A stretch of 64,000 bases of DNA, from positions 7,201,942-7,265,941 of the forward strand of contig NC_063063.1 in assembly GCF_018812025.1 (NCBI RefSeq), given 5' to 3'. A program made the translations under genes and the position numbers. The notes under the pieces were generated by a model, which had not been told where the DNA came from, did no database searches, and saw only the letters and a program-made list of their open reading frames with translations. Below, piece by piece: positions 57,290-64,000 of the stretch; position 1 is the stretch's first letter; every line of letters begins with the position of its first letter. This DNA comes from Megalobrama amblycephala (taxonomy: Eukaryota > Chordata > Actinopteri > Cypriniformes > Xenocyprididae).

Positions 57290-57930
57290 CACATGTGAAA
57301 ACATGTTCTGCTTTTGATCTCGTGAATCAGCTGTGTAGCTGGAATTTTATTTAATAAAGCGATGACGAAGAACGCTTACGCATGTGCCGCCTGCATGACA
57401 GCCCCTCATTCACAGAATCCACACATAATCAAAGCAATGCATTAAAGAGTAGCGATCCTTCTTCACATAAAGAACAACAACATTTTCATTGCCCTTTGCC
57501 TCTTAACCATGCAGATATTTTCCGAACAGCCAAAATATGAATTTTTATGATCTGAGGGAATAGCTGGCATATCTAAAAACAGTAACTGCTTCAGTTTCCT
57601 CAAGAAATCAATGGAGTCTCATTTGTGAAGGCATAAAAGACTCACCACTGACAAAGGCATGCATGTACCACCAATCATAACAGAACAGACGGCAGATTGA
57701 GCACAACAATGGGGACGTTCACCACAAGATGTCGGAGCAATTAGAAAGTCTTATTGTCCTCTGCTCTGCTCATTCAGGATTCTTGGCTGGAATTACCAGA
57801 GATGCATGAACTCCATTCTATCTGACCTCTGTGCAATGTTAGTCATGCACATTTTAAGCATCGGCGAATAATGTTGCCTTTATCTGCTGCTGAGAACGAT
57901 TGCATCTTGCTTGGAAAAACGTGCTTATTC
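57290..57930. promoter_or_regulatory. Large low-repeat island, strong candidate enhancer
   Basis: About 640 bp with no repeat words and mixed composition. It is studded with SOX-like sites (CATTGCCCTTTGCC, GACAAAGGC, AACAATGG at 57705-57712, TTATTGTCC at about 57751), CCAATCATAAC and GAGCAATTAGAAAG. It also has CGAAGAACGCTTACGCATG. No coding frame. It is one of the best enhancer-like blocks upstream of ado, but conservation was not tested. Confidence 0.48.
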
Positions 57931-58459
57931 TGAGCTAATGTACACATACTTATTTATAACAGTAAAGGGATTGTAAGAGAATTATGTAAGCCTTCTACCA
58001 TGATATCAATTTCTCTACACAGAGAAACATTCACAATTTAAGAGATGAAATTCATATCTGAAGGCTTTGTTGATTCATTCTACTTGGAGTGAGATTCAAT
58101 GTTTTGACCTTTTGACACAAATCACAAAAGTCCAAACCACATAACCATTAGCTAAATATTTATATACTTTAGACTAATAGTTTACTTTATATTTATATAC
58201 TTTATACTATATACTACATATTCATATTGTTAAATAAATGTAACAGAAAAATATCTATAGCACCACATTAACAAACGTGACAAATAAGCTCAGATTTCAC
58301 GAAAGGAATGTGCTTCATAAGTCTCCCTGGTTTAAAAGTGAATCATTAAAATTATGCCAGCGCATGATAATAATTTTAATATTAAACTGAAATATTAGTG
58401 AAAACTCATTTTCGTTTTGATTTGTTAAAAGAGGTCTACATAAGAGCAAAAATGGTGAC

Positions 58460-58840
58460 ACTGAAGTGCACACTTAAAGGGAGTAAACTTTCATGACTAA
58501 TAAGTACACTTTTAAAAAGTGCACTTTGTAATAATGTCAAATTAAACGGTTTACTTTAAAGTATATTTTAAATGTTTTAATAATCTTTTGTCATGCTTTT
58601 AAAACAATACATTTATTTTGATGTTGACTAACACACTAAAGCAAAATATATTCATGACATACAGTAGCTACACGTTTCAATACAATACAAATGACAGTAA
58701 AGTATATTTTAGTCTATCATAAGTGCTTGTCAGTGCATTTGGAATTACACTTTACCATATTCCAAAGACTATATAAGTAATTATGAAATTATATAGGAAG
58801 ATGTTCTTAAGTCCTACTTAGGTGGGTCCAAAAAACAAGC
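58460..58840 (-). repeat. DNA element Z, copy 4, reverse fragment
   Basis: AAGTGCACACTTAAAGGGAG, ATAATCTTTTGTCATGC and AAGTCCTACTTAGGTGGG match element Z in reverse. A further piece lies at about 60220-60345, beyond intervening insertions. Confidence 0.55.
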
Positions 58841-58853
58841 ATTTAGCCTTGTA

Positions 58854-59428
58854 CACTGTAAAACATCATTTTCATGATTTGTTATCAGAATATTTTTTTC
58901 TTTTGTCAAATCAACTTAGATAATTTATGTTAGGGCTGGGCGATATATCGCATGCGATTGTCACGCGCATTTCGTCAGTAAAGCCGGTTCCCTGATTGCC
59001 GCTAAATCGCCATCACCTGCTTTCAGATGGAGCGCCATTTAATAGACAGAGCCGTAGATCACTGATAAGCCACGCAATATCGCATTCATATCGCAGATGA
59101 ATCGCCTTCGATAATGAACGCGATATTGCGTGGCTTATCAGTGATCTACGGCTCTGTCTATTAAATGCCGCTCCATCTGAAAGCAGGTGATGGCGATTTA
59201 GCGGCAATCAGGGAACCGGCTTTACTGACGAAATGCGCATGACAATCGCATGCGATATATCGCCCAGCCCTAATTTATGTAGTTCAGATAACATAAGATT
59301 TTGAGTTTCTGTTCTTTAAACCAGTCACCTTCATTGTATTAACTCAAATTTTGAATTTCAATGAACTCAAATATTTTAAGGCAACTCACTTTTTTAAGTT
59401 ATACCAACAATTCTTTTTTTACAGTGTA
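58854..59428. mobile_element. MITE with ACACTGTAAAA termini, hosting a hairpin hAT MITE
   Basis: The left ACACTGTAAAACATC and right TTTTTACAGTGT are inverted ends. It is interrupted by the 342-bp hairpin at 58931-59272. Confidence 0.65.
58931..59272. mobile_element. Near-perfect hairpin hAT MITE, 342 bp
   Basis: TAGGGCTGGGCGATATATCG to its complement. The two halves (about 58931-59098 and 59104-59272) pair over almost all their length, with only a few mismatches seen by eye (for example GTCACGCGC versus GTCATGCGC). It is flanked by the exact 8-bp duplication ATTTATGT (58923-58930 and 59273-59280). It contains no gene. Confidence 0.93.
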
Positions 59429-59442
59429 ATACTAATTTTTAC

Positions 59443-59445
<3 letters not shown>

Positions 59446-59480
<35 letters not shown>
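59446..59480. repeat. (TA)n microsatellite
   Basis: About 17 AT units. Confidence 0.95.
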
Positions 59481-59484
<4 letters not shown>

Positions 59485-60349
59485 CATCTGAATGGTACAA
59501 AACTTGGTAAAGGTTTTGGCACTTGCTATATGAAGACAAAAAATTAAAAATTAAAAATCTGGACATGATTCGAAAAGGTTAAATGGTCCTGAAAAAAATA
59601 GTCACACTTGCAGCTACTCCTCACGGTAAAAAATGACAGCATTGGAAATCAATAGGAAACAGCTTTCATCTAGTGGAAACTTTTGGTACTGCGCCCAAAT
59701 AAAGTCTTACTGAAAGCTCATTTTTTGAGATATCAAGCTCAAATTTGGAAGTTACAGGTAAAGTTGTTTAGATTTATGGCTTCGATTTTCTTGCAGTTTT
59801 AGAGTAAAACATATTTTGGAAAATGTATATTTCATATAAAAATTGGAATGACTATTTTTGTGCATTTTTGTCTCAGTAAACGTCCAATTCTATAACTTTT
59901 TTTATCTTCACTTTTTTAAAACTTTTTTCACTTCAGCAATAATCTGCCAGGTGTCGTCTTTAAAAAATCTGTGCTCTAAATTATTCAAGATTTATGACAG
60001 TTTAAGTTGGAAATTTCATTTTCAGGTCTATGCTCAAAAAGTGAATAAATGGATGATGACTAATGCATAAATATGATTTATTAACTTAAAATCCTCTAAA
60101 AATACAAAATGTTAAACAAAAAAACATTAACGAACTAAAATATAGTACATTCATTTAGTTGAAATAATAAAATCATCCGTCGTAAGGAGCACCAGAGAGT
60201 TCATATAAAATGAAACTAATATATTTTAATTTAATTGTAAATAACATGCAATTAAGTGTCCAAAAACATTACGTACAGTTTGCACTCATGTATATTCTTT
60301 TATGGTATATTATTTCGGCAATAAGTACTCTTTTTAAAAGTATGACCTT
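59481..60349. other. Intergenic, mostly unassigned
   Basis: AT-rich sequence; the last 120 bases contain an element Z trace. No gene seen. Confidence 0.45.
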
Positions 60350-60620
60350 GCCTTCAAGACAGTGGTGATGGAAGGATCTCCCTTGTGTGTCTGATCTCCA
60401 TATCCTGGCCGTTGAGAGATGATCTCATTGAATTACCCAAACGGAAGTGTTATTTGGATGTGCTTGCTCTTTGAGTAAATGAGCAGGCCTCATTATTTTT
60501 CAAGAGGATGGTCTTTGTGGTGATCATGAACAAAGGTACATGTCCTGAGTACATACTTCACTGACTCAGTGCTGCGTTCCGTCCATGCACACTTCCGGTC
60601 CTCTCGCTATCAACACCAAC
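60350..60620. promoter_or_regulatory. Candidate conserved non-coding element
   Basis: Low-repeat block between AT-rich flanks. It contains GCAGGCCTCATTATTTTTC, GATCATGAACAAAGG (SOX-like), GACTCAGTGC and CCATATCCTGGCC. No frame of interest. Confidence 0.38.
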
Positions 60621-61086
60621 CTGACAAAAGATAATGAATGACCAGCTTCAATTACTAGGTGTAAAGGTTTGAGATAAACTGGATGTACCCTGAGAATAAT
60701 AGTCATATTATTATTATTATTATTATATGTATTATATGGATAGGTTTTTTTTATGCATAGTGAGGGGATGGTGATGTTCATCTAGTTTTAATTTGTGGAT
60801 ATGATCATCTAAACAGCATGCACCATATGATTATAAACTACTAGTGTCTCTATCAGTTGCAAACACAAGTGTCTCATTGTCTCTGATAATGCAAATGAAA
60901 ATTTCATTCCAAAGATTTAGCCTGTACTCTCTATGCATTGCAAATCATATACAATGTTGATGTAGGCTGCCCTTGTGAAAAAGAAGTTCACTATTTTTAC
61001 ACTACTTATTACAGAAATAATATATTTTAACAGAATAAACTTAAGTGTGAACTGAATATAATGTTTTCAACACTTAATAACTGTAG

Positions 61087-61405
61087 CAATGTTTAAAGGT
61101 TCAGGGAAGAAGGTGGCAGGAACCGGTGAACGTTCAACAAACTTTAATCATAAATCAAACAAAAAACAAAACAAAAGTAAATCGGTAGCCCCTCATGGAC
61201 AACTGCTGCATGTAAACATAATAAAACACAATGTAAATAGTCCAGGCCTGCTCCTTTCTCATATTTCACTGTCGTCACTCCTCCTTTTATTCTTCCGGAG
61301 CTCCTTCATGAGACTCGAGACCGGTGTGGCACGCAGGTGACGCTCATAATCACTCGCAGCTCGCTCCGTTCCCACGGCTCTCGGCCCCACCCTGCTTGCC
61401 ACAAT
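61087..61405. mobile_element. Unidentified insertion in element Z
   Basis: GTTTAAAGGTTCAGGGAAG to CACCCTGCTTGCCACAA is GC-richer than its host and breaks the Z order. Words such as CGTTCAACAAACTTTAATC recall fish LTR ends, but no termini or TSD are secure. Confidence 0.4.
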
Positions 61406-61474
61406 TAAGTTATGTACAATTAAAAGAAAATGTATTATAGTTTAAATTTATATTAAATGCAGTTAGTTGAACTT

Positions 61475-61992
61475 GGGGCTCGTTCACACAGAACGCATCT
61501 TTGTGTCAAAAAATGCAAGCTCTCAGGAATATTTTTTGAAAAACCTCAGCACAGAACACGAGTGTCTCGAGATATGCTTTAGAGACGTGATGCAATAATG
61601 GAAACAATAGAAATAGGCAAACTGCAGAATAGATACATACTATGTTTGACATAGAAACTGGCTATGGCCTCCTCTGCCATGTTACCGTTAAATAAAACAG
61701 TTGCCATGCCAACTTGCTACTGTAAACAGAAGCTTGCAACGCTTGCCCCGTCTCTGAGTTCCTCTGATTGGTCAACTGTTTTGGAACTGACATTGATGAG
61801 TGGCACTGCTGTAAAAGTTGAAACTTTGAAAAAAAAAGTTGAACTTGACAGAGTGTCTTAAAAACGCGGCACTCATGTGCAAGACACGCAAGCGTAAAGT
61901 TTATACACATACGTCAAACGTGTGTTTTCATAGAAAAACAATGGAAATAGTAGCGCATTGGAATAGAAAGCCTGTTCTGTGTAAACAGCCCC
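61475..61992. mobile_element. MITE with GGGGCTCGTTCACACAG terminus
   Basis: The left GGGGCTCGTTCACACAGAAC and right GTTCTGTGTAAACAGCCCC are inverted ends, typical of a hAT-like MITE. Overlapping frames (61662-61910) on both strands are not gene-like. Confidence 0.8.
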
Positions 61993-62551
61993 TTACAGTA
62001 AGAGTGTTTTGACCTACTTAAGTAGGACTTAAGCACATCTCTATATGTCATTTCATAATTACTTCTATTGTTGTTGAAATATTAAAGAGTACTGCTGACT
62101 GTAATGACAAGCATTTGTGATAAACTAAATATGCTAATATTCTATTAAAACTGTATTTAGATATATTTGTAATTACACATTTGTAATGATGAAGCTGAAT
62201 TTGGAACATCATGTCAGATATATTAACTTAAAATGTAGTATGAAATACACTACAGTTAAAATTATAATTAAGTACTTTACATATATTTTAGTATGTTACT
62301 CAACACATCAAATTAAGTGTAGGCTTCTTTAAATTCTTTGAAAAGATTATTAAAAACATGTACATCAAAGTTAAACATTTAATTTGATTAAGTGTGTTAA
62401 GACATAATCATGAAAGTGTTCTCTCTTAAGTGGCCTTCTTTTTCATTAATATTATATTATCAGCATGTACAGAATTGTAAATATATAATTTTAAGATTTG
62501 AAGAACACTACCACATTCAATACAATTAAGCTCACTTCTTTTTCACAAAGG

Positions 62552-62989
62552 TGCTGTGTAGGAGTTTTTACACTCAATGATGGAAACATTATTTAGTCAA
62601 CATTTTAATTATTTATTTAAAAAAAAAAAACATTTAAAGTGTTACTTGTCATTTTGCATATACACTGTTGCATTTGTTTCACTAAAATTTTACTCCAGAG
62701 ATCAAGCCTGGGTGGATAAATAAATGACATGCAATGATGATGTTGGTAGGGTGGTGATGTGTTGTTCCAGGGTGGCTGTGGGGGAAGGGACAGAGTTGAA
62801 TGGCCCAATTGGCCTCCCACCCCTCATACTCACAAGAGAGGGTCAACATTGTGGAGGTTGTTGGGTGTTGTAGTTCTATTACTGAGCTAAATTGTGCAAT
62901 TATTAAAACTGACGGCATGTTTATAAACAAAATATTAATTACTGCAATGTCAGAAAATATTGACATGTCCTGTCTGAATCTATCTGCAT
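62552..62989. other. Region upstream of the ado promoter
   Basis: No assigned repeat. A GC-moderate part (62750-62880, GGCCTCCCACCCCTCATAC) may be regulatory. Confidence 0.4.
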
Positions 62990-63319
62990 ATTTATCTGCG
63001 TATCTAAGGATTTATTTTCAACCCACAAGCGCAAAAGAACTACAAGTTCCATTATGCTTCCTATGTGTCAGCGCATGCGCAGTAGTCGCGGACGTGTGGC
63101 TCTGATAGCCATGAATGGGGTGGTGGAGACGAGGGTCTGTGGATTGTATCCAGATGCTAAAAGTACCTCAATGGAGTTATTTTTATCGTAACTTTCAACA
63201 CAAATACACTCGACTGCTTTAAATGCTTCACGTGAGTCAATCTCGTCTGGCGTAACAGCGCTTTTGTTTTCATCGCGGGGCTCGAAGCAAATCACGGTTT
63301 CGTTTGTTTTCTATCAAAC
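62990..63319 (+). promoter_or_regulatory. Promoter and 5' leader region of ado
   Basis: GC and CpG content rise over the flanks. AACTACAAGTTCCATTATGC (63038-63057) resembles a ZNF143/THAP11 (SBS) site, and GCGCATGCGCAGT (63071-63083) is an NRF1-type site about 14 bases downstream. There is no TATA box. This composition is usual for TATA-less, broadly expressed genes. The start of transcription is inferred to lie near or after 63080. Confidence 0.65.
63111..63191 (+). other. Possible upstream ORF in the ado leader
   Basis: ATG at 63111 opens a 26-codon frame ending TAA at 63189-63191, about 130 bases before the ado start codon. It is relevant only if transcription starts upstream of it, as the NRF1 site position suggests. 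Confidence 0.3.
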
Positions 63320-64000
63320 ATGCCGAGGAACAACAAGTCGTCGCTGATCCAGAAGATAGCGAGCCAGGCTTATGTGACCTTCACAAATTGCTCTTCCTCT
63401 ACCATTGGAGACAATAAGGTGTTTTTAGAGCAGCAGACAGAGTTGGCCGCCCTGATCTCCGACATCAGGGCTGCGGATCTGAAGATTGCGCCACCGAAGA
63501 AAGTCTCCATATCCTCCCCACAGTCCTCAGCAGTCCCTCCGGTCACATACATGCACATCTGTGAGACTGATGCCTTCAGCATGGGAGTGTTTCTGCTGAA
63601 GCCTGGAGCTTCCATCCCTCTGCATGACCATCCTGGGATGAATGGCATGCTGAAGGTCCTATACGGCAAGGTCAATATAAGGTGTTACGACAAGTTGGAT
63701 AAAGCTGTTGGTGCTGAGAGTGAAACTGAGAGGCAGTTTGAACCACCGCTGTTGCCTTTCCAGAGGGATGATGTGAGGAGAGCAGTGCTGAGGTCTTCCG
63801 GACTGTATTCTGAGCAGAGCGGCCCTTGCGTCTTGACCCCTCTCAAAGACAACCTTCATGAGATTGATGCAGTGGACGGACCAGCTGCGTTTCTTGATAT
63901 ACTGGCACCACCTTATGACCCTGACGACGGAAGAGATTGTCACTACTACAGAGTATTACAAACTGCTGGCAAAAAGTCAGAGCAGAGCAGTGAAGATGAA
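63320..64000 (+). CDS. ado: 2-aminoethanethiol (cysteamine) dioxygenase, 3'-truncated by window edge
   Basis: ADO is a cytosolic iron enzyme that adds O2 to the thiol of cysteamine (giving hypotaurine) and to N-terminal cysteine of proteins, which marks them for oxygen-dependent N-degron decay. The frame starts at ATG 63320 with A at -3 and runs 227 codons to the edge without a stop; the human protein is about 270 residues. The cupin core is visible: HDHPGMNGMLKVLYGKV around His102 and His104, and His180 in NLHEIDA, which correspond to the 3-His iron site. Cys207 and Tyr209 in RDCHYYRV match the pair that forms the Cys-Tyr crosslink in human ADO. There are no introns in the visible part, as in other vertebrates. 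The tail becomes Ser/Glu-rich (EQSSEDE). Confidence 0.95.
   Translation, partial: MPRNNKSSLIQKIASQAYVTFTNCSSSTIGDNKVFLEQQTELAALISDIRAADLKIAPPKKVSISSPQSSAVPPVTYMHICETDAFSMGVFLLKPGASIPLHDHPGMNGMLKVLYGKVNIRCYDKLDKAVGAESETERQFEPPLLPFQRDDVRRAVLRSSGLYSEQSGPCVLTPLKDNLHEIDAVDGPAAFLDILAPPYDPDDGRDCHYYRVLQTAGKKSEQSSEDE

Larger units (their letters stand above)
60970..62551. mobile_element. DNA element Z, copy 2, with two insertions
   Basis: The left CCCTTGTGAAAAAGAAGT and right ACTTCTTTTTCACAAAGG are inverted ends. The body is split at about 61087-61405 (unknown insertion) and 61475-61992 (MITE). This copy gives the order used to interpret the shattered copy at 23926-29101. Confidence 0.75.

Overview
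This is vertebrate nuclear DNA from a teleost, most likely a cyprinid (zebrafish/carp/goldfish group). It is AT-rich and densely packed with cyprinid-type DNA transposons: Tc1/mariner relics, hAT elements, TTAA-flanked palindromic MITEs of the 'Angel' type and a Harbinger-like element. There is no bacterial gene organisation, and family names are recalled rather than searched.

Two protein-coding genes are supported, one at each edge, both on the plus strand. At the left edge (1-288) is the 3' coding end of a gene that I read as arid5b, followed by about 1.5 kb of 3'UTR. At the right edge (63320 to beyond 64000) is ado, 2-aminoethanethiol (cysteamine) dioxygenase. It is intronless as far as visible, its three iron-binding histidines are present, and a CpG-type promoter with NRF1- and ZNF143-like sites lies upstream. 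In tetrapods ARID5B, RTKN2, ZNF365, ADO and EGR2 lie in that order, so the pairing fits a conserved block. I see no RTKN2 or ZNF365 exons in the roughly 61 kb between the two genes here.

The space between is layered. From 1.9 to 6.0 kb, 8.6 to 10.5 kb and 23.9 to 29.1 kb are transposons inserted into transposons, many with readable target-site duplications (TSDs), so the insertion order can be read off. From 30.8 to 41.9 kb are four decayed Tc1/mariner elements, one inserted inside another. One of them has an end that alternates, segment by segment, with a different repeat family. Between the transposons are low-repeat islands (about 11.4, 12.7, 22.9, 23.7, 29.1, 39.7, 53, 56, 57.5 and 60.4 kb) that look like conserved non-coding or enhancer DNA. 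Those nearest ado are candidates for long-range egr2 or arid5b regulation.

The most unusual observations are: the interleaved Tc1/MITE mosaic at 35633-35935; two unrelated TTAA-type MITE families that keep a start codon and a 'PY-FEPE' coding fragment; a CpG-rich mobile repeat carrying NRF1 and YY1 motifs in three copies; and a nearly perfect 342-bp hairpin with an exact 8-bp TSD.
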